DNA of 64,000 nucleotides, taken from contig NZ_JBMFWB010000005.1 in assembly GCF_049965695.1 (NCBI RefSeq), forward strand, positions 28,370-92,369. The letters are read 5' to 3'. Within the stretch, counting starts at the first letter, position 1; every line of letters begins with the position of its first letter. The notes beneath the pieces were generated by a model. That model was given only the letters and a program-made list of their open reading frames with translations. It was not told the DNA's origin and searched no databases. The DNA comes from Athalassotoga sp049965695. Lineage in GTDB: Bacteria; Thermotogota; Thermotogae; Mesoaciditogales; Mesoaciditogaceae. Shown here piece after piece: positions 9,144 through 17,584 of this stretch. A program made the position numbers and the translations under genes.

Positions 9144-9797
9144 ATGGCTGTTCAACTTAAAGCCAAAGTTAGAGAAAACGGTAAGGCAAAAAATCTCATC
9201 AAAGATGGGAAAATACCCGCCGTTATCTACGGACCGAATCATGGCAATCTAAATGTTCAATTGTTGGAAGGTGAGATTGAGTCTTTGATCTCGAAAGCAA
9301 AGGAGACAACGCCAGTTCACGTTACCGTCGATTTGAATGGAACTGCTGAAGAAAGAAATGTTTTCGTAAAATCAGTTCAATTTCACAAGGTAAGTGGAAA
9401 GATAATACACGTTGATCTTTACGAACCCGATCCAAACAAACATATGAGGTTTAAAATACCTGTTGAGTTTGTTGGAGAAGCAGAAGGAATCAAAACCGGC
9501 GGGATATTCGATGTGCTTCTGAGAGACATCGAAGGGGAAGCGTTACCGTCTAACATAATCGAAGAGATGAAAATCGACATCTCTGCGATGAAAATTGGAG
9601 AATCCCTGAAAGTTAAGGATCTGAAAGTGCCTGACAACGTAAAGATACTGCAAAATGCCGAAGACATCATAGCCGTTATAAAAGCTCCACGAGCCGAAGA
9701 AGTAACCGCTCCAGCGGAAGTTACAGAAACTGCTGAACCGGAAGCCATAAAGACTAAGGGAAAGAAAGAGGAAGAAGAAGAAAAAGAGGAGAAATAA
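9144..9797 (+). CDS. rplY: 50S ribosomal protein L25, long CTC form
   Basis: 5S rRNA-binding protein of the large subunit, related to the general stress protein CTC of Bacillus. The 217 residues comprise an N-terminal L25 beta-barrel (about 1-92, with IPAVIYGP and FHKVSGKIIHVDLYE), a second TL5-type beta domain, and a final low-complexity Glu/Lys tail that ends EEEEKEEK. ATG 9144 follows AAGGAGGA. It sits between prs and pth with a 12-base gap before and none after, the same order as prs-ctc-pth in Bacillus. Confidence 0.93.
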   Translation: MAVQLKAKVRENGKAKNLIKDGKIPAVIYGPNHGNLNVQLLEGEIESLISKAKETTPVHVTVDLNGTAEERNVFVKSVQFHKVSGKIIHVDLYEPDPNKHMRFKIPVEFVGEAEGIKTGGIFDVLLRDIEGEALPSNIIEEMKIDISAMKIGESLKVKDLKVPDNVKILQNAEDIIAVIKAPRAEEVTAPAEVTETAEPEAIKTKGKKEEEEEKEEK

Positions 9798-10355
9798 TTG
9801 TCAGACTTTTTTGTCCTTGGTCTCGGAAATCCCGGCAGAAAATATGCCATGACAAGACACAACGTGGGTTTCATTTTCGTGGACAGATTCTTAAAGAAAT
9901 ATCCACCTTTTAGCGTTACGGAAAAGGTGGATTATGTTCTTTATGCTGTAAATATCGATGGAATAAACCTTTCAGTTGTAAAGCCCATGACTTTTATGAA
10001 CGAAAGTGGACTTGTCTTTAAATCACTGTATCCAGTGAATCCTCCGATTGTAGTTTACGATGATCTCGATCTTGAAATCGGAAAGTTGAGAATACGTCCG
10101 TCGGGATCTGCCGGAGGACATAATGGCATCAAATCTATAATTCAGCATCTTGGAACACAAAATTTTCCGAGAGTTAGAATAGGAATAGGTCCCAAAAAAG
10201 GAGATGCCGTAGACCATGTGCTTGGCCATTTCACGCCGTCAGAATTTTTGATCATCGATCAGGTAATCGATATATGTGTCGAGGCCGTACCTGTGATTTT
10301 AAAAGAAGGAATTGAGTCTGCAATGAACAAATACAATTCGAAGGTCATTTCATGA
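9798..10355 (+). CDS. pth: Peptidyl-tRNA hydrolase
   Basis: Releases peptides from prematurely dropped peptidyl-tRNA. The 185 residues carry LGLGNPGRKYAMTRHNVGF at the start, including the catalytic His of the RHNVGF motif (His21), KPMTFMNESG, VYDDLD (catalytic Asp region) and GSAGGHNGIKSI. Start TTG 9798 lies directly after the rplY stop, with AGAGGAGAAA just upstream inside rplY. The stop overlaps the next start by four bases. Confidence 0.94.
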   Translation: MSDFFVLGLGNPGRKYAMTRHNVGFIFVDRFLKKYPPFSVTEKVDYVLYAVNIDGINLSVVKPMTFMNESGLVFKSLYPVNPPIVVYDDLDLEIGKLRIRPSGSAGGHNGIKSIIQHLGTQNFPRVRIGIGPKKGDAVDHVLGHFTPSEFLIIDQVIDICVEAVPVILKEGIESAMNKYNSKVIS

Positions 10356-10720
10356 AAAAACTTGGATTTGAATTCAATCAGGATCTCAGAGAAGTTTCTA
10401 CAAAAGATCTCGCATACGTGGGAGATGCGGTTTTCGAACTTTATTGCAGGTTGAGATTTTCATTTGACAGTAAAAATGTTCGGGCGCATGTCAACGCAGC
10501 ATCTCAAGCATCAATGTTCGATCTTGTGGAACCATTTCTTGAGATTGACGAAAAAGCGGTAGCGATGCGTGGCAGAAATCTCAAAGGATACCGCAGCAAA
10601 GATCCACTTTACAGAAAAGCAACGGCACTGGAAAGTGTTGTCGGCTACCTTTTTTTGTCTGGCAAAGAGGATCGACTTGAAAAAATACTTTCATTTGTTC
10701 CAAAAACAGATAAAAATTAA
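10352..10720 (+). CDS. mrnC: Mini-ribonuclease III
   Basis: Dimeric RNase III-like enzyme without a double-stranded RNA-binding domain; in Bacillus it matures 23S rRNA. The 122 residues show LAYVGDAVFELYCRLR with the family acidic residue, a VNAASQASMF helix, AMRGRNLKGYRSKD, and the second acidic site in ATALESVVGYLFLSGKEDRL. ATG 10352 overlaps the pth stop (ATGA). Its own stop overlaps the stop of the convergent decarboxylase gene in the shared TTAA at 10717-10720, so no space is left for a conventional terminator. Confidence 0.87.
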   Translation: MKKLGFEFNQDLREVSTKDLAYVGDAVFELYCRLRFSFDSKNVRAHVNAASQASMFDLVEPFLEIDEKAVAMRGRNLKGYRSKDPLYRKATALESVVGYLFLSGKEDRLEKILSFVPKTDKN

Positions 10721-11904
10721 AACGTACTTTTTTGAGTTTTGTTTTTCATAAATTTTCCGAAAATGAAAAGTGCAAAACCGAAAGCGATCATTATAAGTGT
10801 AGATTTCCAAAAAGCACTGAATGCAACGTTATAAACATTTTGTTCTCCGGTTAAGACAGATTGAAGCAAGAATGTACCTGCAACTGCAGAGGCTATCTGT
10901 CCTGCTGCATTTGCCGATAAGGCTGCTGGTAGCAGAAAAGAATGGCGGTTTTTTTGCTGAGCGTAAGTGTGAACTACCCTCGATGCCATCGGAAACGCAC
11001 TGTTTCCAGATGCCCCTATTGATGGGTTGAAAGATTTATCGAAGATATGAAAAATTTTCCCTGCCAAAACTCCAAACGCGAGGTTAAGTATGAAAGCCAC
11101 TATGCCAAGTGAAAAGATCATCAAAGTGTCAAATCTGAAAAAAAGATCTGCAGACATGTTTGCACCTATAAGCATTGCTATTAAAATCGTTGAAATCATG
11201 GCCAATTCTTTTTCAGCAGTTTCTTTGAGTTTTTGCGTTTGTCCATTTATCCTCAAAAAATTGCCAAACATGAGGAAACCTATTAAAGGAAGTGCCATTG
11301 GCGCTACAAGTCCCACCAACAAGATAAGTAAAAACGGAAAGATCATGAGAGTTTTTTTGGATATATTTTGATTCACCTTTGTGTTTGACTCCATCTCATT
11401 TTTTGTCACAAAGATTTTCAAAATTAGCGGAATCAAAAGTGGTATGATTGAAACGTAAGTATAAGCGGCAAGGGAAACGGGTGCTATGAGATCTGGCTTA
11501 AGCATAGATGTAACGTATATGGAAGTTGGCCCATCGGCTGTTCCTATTGAAGCTATCGATGCAGCAGATCTTATGTCAAAACCAAAATAACTTGCCATCA
11601 AAAAGGTTAAGAAGATTCCTACCTGCGAGAAGGCTCCTATGACCGTGTAAAACGGATTGGATATAAGCAGATTGAAATCCATCATTGCACCTATGGATAT
11701 AAAAATGAACAAAGGAAGCAATTCAGATCCTATCAAAAGATTAAAAAGATTGGTTAGAAGTCCTCCTTGACCGACTAAAGGATTTCCAGGAATATTGGAA
11801 AAGAAGATGAAAAATCCTATTGGAACGAGAAGCAAGGGTTCAAGTTTGAATTTCACTGATAAAAATATAATCGCAATTCCAAGAATAAGCATAAATGCCC
11901 ACAT
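10717..11904 (-). CDS. Na+-translocating decarboxylase beta subunit (OadB/MmdB/GcdB family)
   Basis: Integral membrane protein of about 395 residues with roughly ten hydrophobic segments. In this family the beta subunit decarboxylates carboxybiotin and exports Na+. IGTADGPTSIYVTS holds the conserved Asp of the usual GGADGPTAI motif, and the late SIGASGNSAFPMASRVV and LSANAAGQIASAVAG keep the second conserved region with its Asn. ATG 11904 is chosen because AGGGGG lies nine bases upstream; ATG 11913 would be too close. No alpha, gamma or biotin-carrier subunit is adjacent. Methylmalonyl-CoA mutase (43.2 kb) and biotin ligase (50.7 kb) elsewhere in the window make methylmalonyl-CoA a plausible substrate, by inference only. 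Confidence 0.85.
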   Translation of the reverse strand: MWAFMLILGIAIIFLSVKFKLEPLLLVPIGFFIFFSNIPGNPLVGQGGLLTNLFNLLIGSELLPLFIFISIGAMMDFNLLISNPFYTVIGAFSQVGIFLTFLMASYFGFDIRSAASIASIGTADGPTSIYVTSMLKPDLIAPVSLAAYTYVSIIPLLIPLILKIFVTKNEMESNTKVNQNISKKTLMIFPFLLILLVGLVAPMALPLIGFLMFGNFLRINGQTQKLKETAEKELAMISTILIAMLIGANMSADLFFRFDTLMIFSLGIVAFILNLAFGVLAGKIFHIFDKSFNPSIGASGNSAFPMASRVVHTYAQQKNRHSFLLPAALSANAAGQIASAVAGTFLLQSVLTGEQNVYNVAFSAFWKSTLIMIAFGFALFIFGKFMKNKTQKSTF

Positions 11905-12346
11905 TAAAATCATCCCCCTATGATATACCGGCTGCCTTTTACCGCTAATTTGTATGCTTCACACTTAAAGTTTAATATATTTCTCAATTATGCTAACATT
12001 TTAAACGTTGAATGTCAATTCATTTGTTGGCCTTTATTTGTCATTTTCAATCGGTAATGAAAAATTATTCCAAATCTAAAGTGGTATATACCATTCACTG
12101 TTCGATTTTGGTGTACAATTAGGTAAAGTGTTATAGTATTGGAAAAAATTATATGCTGAATTCACTTTAAAAGCCGAATGCTTATTTACAGAAGCGGATG
12201 GCAGGATGCCTCGATCAGTGAATGGTGAAGAGTGAATAGATCTAAATTGAAAATTGTCAAATTCACGCGCTACGTGCCGTGCAGGTACCTGTCGGAGCGA
12301 TGATTCGGAATGTGAATTTTTGTTGGTATATTTTAAGGAGAACAAA
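11905..12346. other. Intergenic region between divergent genes
   Basis: AT-rich and without a convincing gene. It holds repeat copy 3 (12151-12330) and a perfect 12-base palindrome TGGTATATACCA at 12082-12093. Weak TATATC/TATCAT boxes precede the leftward decarboxylase gene near 11920. Confidence 0.6.
12151..12330 (+). repeat. Dispersed inverted-end repeat, copy 3 (medium form)
   Basis: About 180 bp. The left end is TTCACTTTAAAAGCCGAATG, then the core GCGGATGGCAGGATGCCTC, a diverged middle with GTGAAGAGTGAATAG, then CAGGTACCTG and the right end GATGATTCGGAATGTGAA. The right end gives TTCGGA, 17 bases, TATATT, ending 17 bases before the next ATG. Confidence 0.8.
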
Positions 12347-13798
12347 ATGATTGGCAATTTGAAGGTCATTTTTAAATTCATCTTAATCATCGTCTTGCCA
12401 ATTTTTTTTATCAAAATTACGGATTTTTTTGTGACTCCCACGATAACTTTTAAATGGGCAATGGTATTTGTCGTTATCGGCCTTTTATGGTCTGCCATTT
12501 CATCGGCATATTTGATTTTGGACGGGCATGGAACTCCCTTTAACGAAAAGCCACCCAAAAAACTTGTAAGATCCGGTCCTTACTCGATGACAAGGCATCC
12601 GATATATTTAGGTTTTATATTTTACGTGTTAGGTCTTTCTCTGTATTTCAACCTATTTTCATTATGGATATGGGCGTCAATCGTCATTTTAATCGTTGTT
12701 CATGCTTTAATCGAAGATAAAAATATCGTAAATAGATTTCAGGATGCCAAAGCATACGAAAGTTCAACTCCTTTTTTATTACCAATGAGAAAATGGAAAG
12801 TAAATCCCATCACCGAGCCTCCATTTCTTTATGCTTTTATGTTTTTGGTGGGTAAATTCATAGTACCTTTCTTTTTTGATGTTAGAGTAATTGGAAAAGA
12901 AAATATTCCCGAAGGGCCTTATGTTGTCATTTCAAATCACACATCATATCCGGATCCGTTGTTTGTGATAGATGCACTTAACAGTTATGTACGTTTTCCT
13001 ATAACATCCGCTCATTACGAGAAATTTTCATGGTTTTTTGATATGGCTGGCATGTTTCCCATAAAGAGATACACGGTTGATGTGCCTGCCATAATGAAAT
13101 TCACAAAAACGATGAAAAGCGGAGGCATAATAGGAATTTTCCCGGAAGGCGAAAGAAATTGGGATGGGCGACCCCTTGAAATCCCTGAAGGTGTTGTAAG
13201 ACTTCTTAAAATGTCGCCAAATCCAATTCTACCTGTGCGTATAGATGATGCACATTTGCTTTGGCCAAGGTGGGCTAAAGGGCTTCAAAAGGGTATAGTT
13301 AAAGTTGAGATAGGAAAACCAGTCGATTCAAAAGATTATTCAAAGGCCATCGATTACATTTTTTTGGATACTTTTGAAGATAAAAGATATGCCGATTATC
13401 GTGGAATAGAAAAGTACATCTGGAAATGTCCTTCGTGCAAAACCGTTGGATCGGTAAAGCCTTTTAAAAATGGTTTTGAATGTGCTAAATGTGGTACCCA
13501 ATGGTTAACGCCGACAGTTAAAAAGGTTAGAAATTTGCATGATTCCATTGAGTTCTCTCCTGAAGATCTTCCCTTATCTGATAGCGTCATCGTTAACGGG
13601 AAAAAATCTAAGATGACACTTCACGAATCTAAAATCGAGATAGGGGATAAGACACTTTTGTTATCAGAAATTCAAAGTTTTTTAACTGAATCAAATACAT
13701 CTATTTACATCTTTTCAAATGAACTTTTTATAGTTCATCCTTTAAAAACATCATCTCTTATGTGGAAAGAATATTTTGACTTTCTAAGAAAAGTATGA
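12347..13798 (+). CDS. Fusion: isoprenylcysteine/phospholipid methyltransferase-like domain + PlsC acyltransferase + zinc ribbon
   Basis: This 483-residue membrane protein has three parts. Residues 1-135 are four or so hydrophobic helices with RSGPYSMTRHPIYLG (75-89), the SAM-site motif of isoprenylcysteine and phospholipid methyltransferase-like proteins, and a following HALIEDKN. Residues 178-340 are a 1-acyl-glycerol-3-phosphate acyltransferase domain with NHTSYPD (His198 and Asp203 form HX4D) and FPEGER (265-270). Residues 361-382 hold two CxxC pairs of a zinc ribbon, and a roughly 100-residue beta-rich tail follows. A role in phospholipid synthesis or modification is likely; whether the methyltransferase part is active is unknown. 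ATG 12347 has AAGGAG seven bases upstream. The gene stands alone behind repeat copy 3. Confidence 0.8.
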   Translation: MIGNLKVIFKFILIIVLPIFFIKITDFFVTPTITFKWAMVFVVIGLLWSAISSAYLILDGHGTPFNEKPPKKLVRSGPYSMTRHPIYLGFIFYVLGLSLYFNLFSLWIWASIVILIVVHALIEDKNIVNRFQDAKAYESSTPFLLPMRKWKVNPITEPPFLYAFMFLVGKFIVPFFFDVRVIGKENIPEGPYVVISNHTSYPDPLFVIDALNSYVRFPITSAHYEKFSWFFDMAGMFPIKRYTVDVPAIMKFTKTMKSGGIIGIFPEGERNWDGRPLEIPEGVVRLLKMSPNPILPVRIDDAHLLWPRWAKGLQKGIVKVEIGKPVDSKDYSKAIDYIFLDTFEDKRYADYRGIEKYIWKCPSCKTVGSVKPFKNGFECAKCGTQWLTPTVKKVRNLHDSIEFSPEDLPLSDSVIVNGKKSKMTLHESKIEIGDKTLLLSEIQSFLTESNTSIYIFSNELFIVHPLKTSSLMWKEYFDFLRKV

Positions 13799-13833
13799 TA
13801 TAATTTTCAAAATTATTCGATAAATGTAACTTT

Positions 13834-13862
13834 TTGAAAATAAATGATGTTATCTTTTTAAT
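13834..13862 (+). promoter_or_regulatory. Probable promoter of the BMP transporter operon
   Basis: TTGAAA (13834-13839), a 17-base spacer and TTTAAT (13857-13862) lie in the 131-base gap before the first binding-protein gene. About 60 bases of leader would remain; I see no purine riboswitch core in it. Confidence 0.45.
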
Positions 13863-13929
13863 CTTTCACAAATATAAAGAATAATTACCATCGGCAGGTA
13901 TTTTCAACTTTCAAAAAGGAGGAAGTAGG

Positions 13930-14985
13930 ATGAAAAAGTATTTGCTATTGGTAAGTATGCTTTTGGTTGCTTTTTTAGCATTCGCCGGCCCTCTCAAAGT
14001 TGCCTTCCTTTACGTAGGCCCTGTTGGAGATGATGGATGGACCTATTCTCAAAATCTCGGGCGACTCTACGTTCAAAATTACTTCGGTGACAAGATTCAA
14101 ACAACCTACATTGAAAGTGTCTCCATGACAGATGCCGTTAACGTTTTGCAAACACTCGCTCAAAGCGGTTACAAGGTTATCTACACGACAAGTTTTGATT
14201 ACATGGAGCAAACCGCACAAGTTGCAAAACTCTTTCCAGACGTCATCTTCGAAAATTGCTCGGGTTATCTTACCAGTCAAAATATGTCATCTTATTTTGG
14301 CAGAATTTACGAACCCGAATTTCTTAGTGGTCTTGTCGCAGGTGCGATGACAAAAACCAATAAAATTGGCTACGTTGCAGCTTTTCCGACTCCGGAGGTT
14401 GTAAGGGGAATAAACGCTTTTGCCCTTGGAGTTCAGATGGTAAATCCACACGCTACTGTTCAGGTTGTATGGGTTAACGACTGGTACAACCCGCCCACCG
14501 AAAAAGAAGCCGCTTTATCTTTGATAGGTGCTGGATGTGATGTGATAAAATCAGAAACTGATTCTCCGGCTCCGCTTCAGGCCGCTGCAAGTAAGGGCGT
14601 TTATTGCATAGGATACAACACGGATCAAAGTTCTTACGCTCCGAAAACCTTTTTAACCGCTTCCGTTTTTAATTGGGGCATTTACTACAAAAATGACATT
14701 CAAAACGTACTTGATAACACATGGAAATCCCAAAATTTCTGGGGAGGACTTGACACCGGTGTTGTAGGGCTTGCTCCAATGAGTAATCTTGTCCCTGATC
14801 AGGTACAAAAATTGGTCAATGCCATGGAAGAAGCAATGAAAGATCACACTTTCAATCCTTTCGCAGGACCCATCTACGATCAATCTGGAAAACTCGTAGT
14901 CCCTGCCGGACAAAGCGTTTCTGATCAGGATTTGCTTTCTATGAACTGGTTTGTAAAAGGTGTAATCGGAAATATTCCAAAATAA
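13930..14985 (+). CDS. BMP-family ABC transporter substrate-binding protein, first copy
   Basis: Secreted binding protein of 351 residues in the BmpA/PnrA (Med) family, which binds purine nucleosides or related solutes. A signal peptide ends near AFLAFA with no lipobox Cys, unlike the lipoproteins of Gram-positives, so it is probably a soluble periplasmic protein. Family marks are VAFLYVGPVGDDGWTYS, GAMTKTNKIGYVAAFPTPEV, and VVWVNDWYNPPTEKEAAL. ATG 13930 has AAAGGAGGA upstream. It is the first gene of five in one direction, followed 12 bases later by a paralogue. Confidence 0.88.
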   Translation: MKKYLLLVSMLLVAFLAFAGPLKVAFLYVGPVGDDGWTYSQNLGRLYVQNYFGDKIQTTYIESVSMTDAVNVLQTLAQSGYKVIYTTSFDYMEQTAQVAKLFPDVIFENCSGYLTSQNMSSYFGRIYEPEFLSGLVAGAMTKTNKIGYVAAFPTPEVVRGINAFALGVQMVNPHATVQVVWVNDWYNPPTEKEAALSLIGAGCDVIKSETDSPAPLQAAASKGVYCIGYNTDQSSYAPKTFLTASVFNWGIYYKNDIQNVLDNTWKSQNFWGGLDTGVVGLAPMSNLVPDQVQKLVNAMEEAMKDHTFNPFAGPIYDQSGKLVVPAGQSVSDQDLLSMNWFVKGVIGNIPK

Positions 14986-14997
14986 GGGGGTATAAAA

Positions 14998-16068
14998 GTG
15001 AAAAGCAAATTTTTGGTTTTGATGATTTTAACCGGCATTGCAATTCTGTCTTTTGCTGCTCCTTTGAAGATAGGCTTCATTTTCGTTGGTCCCATAAATG
15101 ATAACGGATGGACTCAAGCACAGTATGACGGTGGAGTTGTCGCAATTCAAAAGGCCTTCGGAAATCAGGTCCAAATAAAATACATCGAGAACGTGCCAGA
15201 AGGTGCTGCTTCTCTTAACGTTTTGAGATCCCTTGCATCGCAAGGATACAAATTGATATATGCCACAAGTTTCGGGTACATGGATCAGGTCATTCAGGCG
15301 GCCAAGGAATTCCCGAACACGATCTTTGAAATGTGTTCCGGATACGCTACTTCAACAAATCTCGGCGAATATTTTGGTGCAATGGAACAGGCAAGATATC
15401 TTTCCGGATTGGTTGCAGGTGCAATGACAAAAACGAACAAGATAGGATTTGTAGCGGCTTATCCGACGCCTGAGGTCGTAAGAGGCATAGATGCTTTCAC
15501 GCTTGGTGTCAGATCGGTAAATCCCAAAGCAACTGTTCAGGTTGTATGGACTTACACGTGGTACGATCCTCCTACCGAAAAGGAAGCGGCTTTAAGTCTT
15601 ATAAACTCCGGTTGCGACGTTTTGGCCCAGCATCAGGATTCACCTGCCGCAGTTCAAGCCGCTCAACAAAAAGGCATATACGCGATAGGTTATGATTCAC
15701 CAAATATGGGTCAATTTGGACCTAACGCATATTTAACGGCACCTATTTGGAACTGGGCCGCATTCTACGTTCCAAATGTGCAATCGGTACTTAACGGAAC
15801 TTGGAAAACAAGTTTTTATTATGGAAACATGGCAGATGGTCTTGTACAACTTGCACCTATGAGCAATCTTGTTCCTGATCAGGTACAAAAACTTGTGAAT
15901 GCCATGGAAAATGAGATAAAATTAGGTAAATTTAATCCATTTGAAGGCCCTATATACGATCAATCCGGAAAGTTGATGATTCCCGCCGGTCAATCTGCAA
16001 CACTCGATCAATTACTTTCCATTCAATGGTTTGTTCAAGGTGTAATTGGAAAAATATCAAATCAGTGA
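14998..16068 (+). CDS. BMP-family ABC transporter substrate-binding protein, second copy
   Basis: A paralogue of the preceding gene, 356 residues, with the same landmarks (IGFIFVGPINDNGWTQA, GAMTKTNKIGFVAAYPTPEV, LAPMSNLVPDQVQKLVNAME) but different pocket residues, for example QHQDSPAAVQ where the first copy has KSETDSPAPLQ. The signal peptide ends around LSFAAP and again has no lipobox. GTG 14998 has AAGGGGG upstream. Two tandem binding proteins for one importer suggest two related ligands or affinities. Confidence 0.88.
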   Translation: MKSKFLVLMILTGIAILSFAAPLKIGFIFVGPINDNGWTQAQYDGGVVAIQKAFGNQVQIKYIENVPEGAASLNVLRSLASQGYKLIYATSFGYMDQVIQAAKEFPNTIFEMCSGYATSTNLGEYFGAMEQARYLSGLVAGAMTKTNKIGFVAAYPTPEVVRGIDAFTLGVRSVNPKATVQVVWTYTWYDPPTEKEAALSLINSGCDVLAQHQDSPAAVQAAQQKGIYAIGYDSPNMGQFGPNAYLTAPIWNWAAFYVPNVQSVLNGTWKTSFYYGNMADGLVQLAPMSNLVPDQVQKLVNAMENEIKLGKFNPFEGPIYDQSGKLMIPAGQSATLDQLLSIQWFVQGVIGKISNQ

Positions 16069-16072
16069 AAAT

Positions 16073-17584
16073 ATGAACGAGACAGTACTCGAACTCACAA
16101 AAATAGTCAAGCGCTTTCCCGGTTTAACCGCAAACGATAACGTGGACTTCGATCTTAAGAAGGGCGAGGTCCACGCCCTTCTTGGCGAAAACGGCGCCGG
16201 AAAATCCACACTTATGAACATCGTTTACGGAATATACAAAGCAGATTCAGGAGATGTAAAGATTAACGGGAAAAAAGTTGAAATCTCTTCTCCCCGCAAA
16301 GCGATAGAATACGGTATAGGCATGATCCAGCAGCATTTCAGTCTTGTTCCTTCATTCGATGTAACTCAAAACGTTGCTCTTGGTTTGAAGGATCTCGGTA
16401 TAATTCCTGATCTTTCAAAAGTAAAAAAGCAAATAATGGAAATATCAAAAAGATACAAGATATCGGTTGATCCGGATGCAAAGATCTGGCAAATTTCTGC
16501 CGGTGAACAGCAAAGGGTCGAAATAATAAAATTGCTTTACGTCAAATCACAGATAATGATTTTGGACGAACCGACGGCAATATTGACGCCACAAGAAGCC
16601 AACGGACTGTTTGAAACAATTCGTGAAATGACGAAGAATGGAGCATCCGTGATCTTCATAAGCCACAAACTCAAAGAGGTGCTTGAAATCTCTGATAGAA
16701 TAACGGTTTTGAGACATGGGAAGGTCATAGGATCCGTTAAAACAAATGAGACCAATGAAAATGAACTCGCGAAGATGATGGTTGGAAGAGAAGTCGTCAT
16801 AAAGATAGAAAAAAAGCCTTCAAAAGTGTCCGGAGAAATTTTGAAAGTCGATGACCTTCATGTTATGAACGATAAAGGTCTGGAAGCCGTTAAGGGTGTA
16901 AGTTTTGATGTAAGAAGCGGTGAAGTGCTCGGCATAGCAGGAGTTGAAGGAAATGGGCAGAAAGAACTTTCAGAGGCTTTGTATGGCATGAGAAATTACA
17001 GAGGTACTGTGACAGTTGAGGGCATCAGGGTGAAGCCGGGAAATGTCTTGGATAGAATAAAGCACCATGTGGCTTACATTCCGCAAGATAGAAAGGCAGA
17101 TGCACTCTGCGGGGGACTTCCAATTTATCAAAATCTATTCATCAAAGCATTTTCTTCTCCTTCGATGAGTTTTAATCCATACTTTTTTGTGCCGGAAAGA
17201 TTGAGATCGCCGTCTCTCAGATTCATAAAAGATTATTCGATCTCCGCATCTTCGGTTGATCTTGAGGTCAAATTTCTTTCGGGTGGAAATATGCAAAAAG
17301 TTGTTCTTGCGCGAGAAATAGGAAATAATTCTCCAAAACTCATAATAGCAGTTCATCCGACAAGAGGATTGGATGTCGGAGCAGAGGAATTCGTTTACAA
17401 TGTTTTGATGGATCAAAAGGCAAGAGGTGCAGCCATACTCCTGATAGCCGGGGATCTTTTTGAGATTTTTAACCTTTCGGATCGCGTTGCGGTACTTTAC
17501 GAAGGACAAATAATAGGATACAGCCAACCGGACGAGTCTCACCTTGAAGAGATAGGTCTTATGATGGCAGGTGTAAAAAAATGA
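16073..17584 (+). CDS. Nucleoside/BMP-type ABC transporter, double ATPase
   Basis: Cytoplasmic motor with two fused ATPase domains, 503 residues from ATG 16073. The first has Walker A GENGAGKST and signature ISAGEQQRVE; the second has the degenerate P-loop GVEGNGQKE and LSGGNMQKVV, the usual pattern for sugar- and nucleoside-type (RbsA/NupA-like) motors. The frame runs back to a TTG at 16046 inside the preceding gene, but ATG 16073, five bases after that gene's stop, gives a normal N-terminus (MNETVLELTKIVKRF). The Shine-Dalgarno site is weak, so translational coupling is likely. Confidence 0.9.
   Translation: MNETVLELTKIVKRFPGLTANDNVDFDLKKGEVHALLGENGAGKSTLMNIVYGIYKADSGDVKINGKKVEISSPRKAIEYGIGMIQQHFSLVPSFDVTQNVALGLKDLGIIPDLSKVKKQIMEISKRYKISVDPDAKIWQISAGEQQRVEIIKLLYVKSQIMILDEPTAILTPQEANGLFETIREMTKNGASVIFISHKLKEVLEISDRITVLRHGKVIGSVKTNETNENELAKMMVGREVVIKIEKKPSKVSGEILKVDDLHVMNDKGLEAVKGVSFDVRSGEVLGIAGVEGNGQKELSEALYGMRNYRGTVTVEGIRVKPGNVLDRIKHHVAYIPQDRKADALCGGLPIYQNLFIKAFSSPSMSFNPYFFVPERLRSPSLRFIKDYSISASSVDLEVKFLSGGNMQKVVLAREIGNNSPKLIIAVHPTRGLDVGAEEFVYNVLMDQKARGAAILLIAGDLFEIFNLSDRVAVLYEGQIIGYSQPDESHLEEIGLMMAGVKK

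Noticed and set aside
12076..12558. 160-codon minus-strand frame across repeat copy 3 and the PlsC-fusion start
   Set aside because: It reads through a non-coding repeat and a coding region in opposite sense; composition is unlike the neighbours.
13799..13929. Purine riboswitch before the nucleoside-type importer
   Set aside because: None of the conserved junction sequences of the purine aptamer is present; only AT-rich DNA and a promoter are seen.
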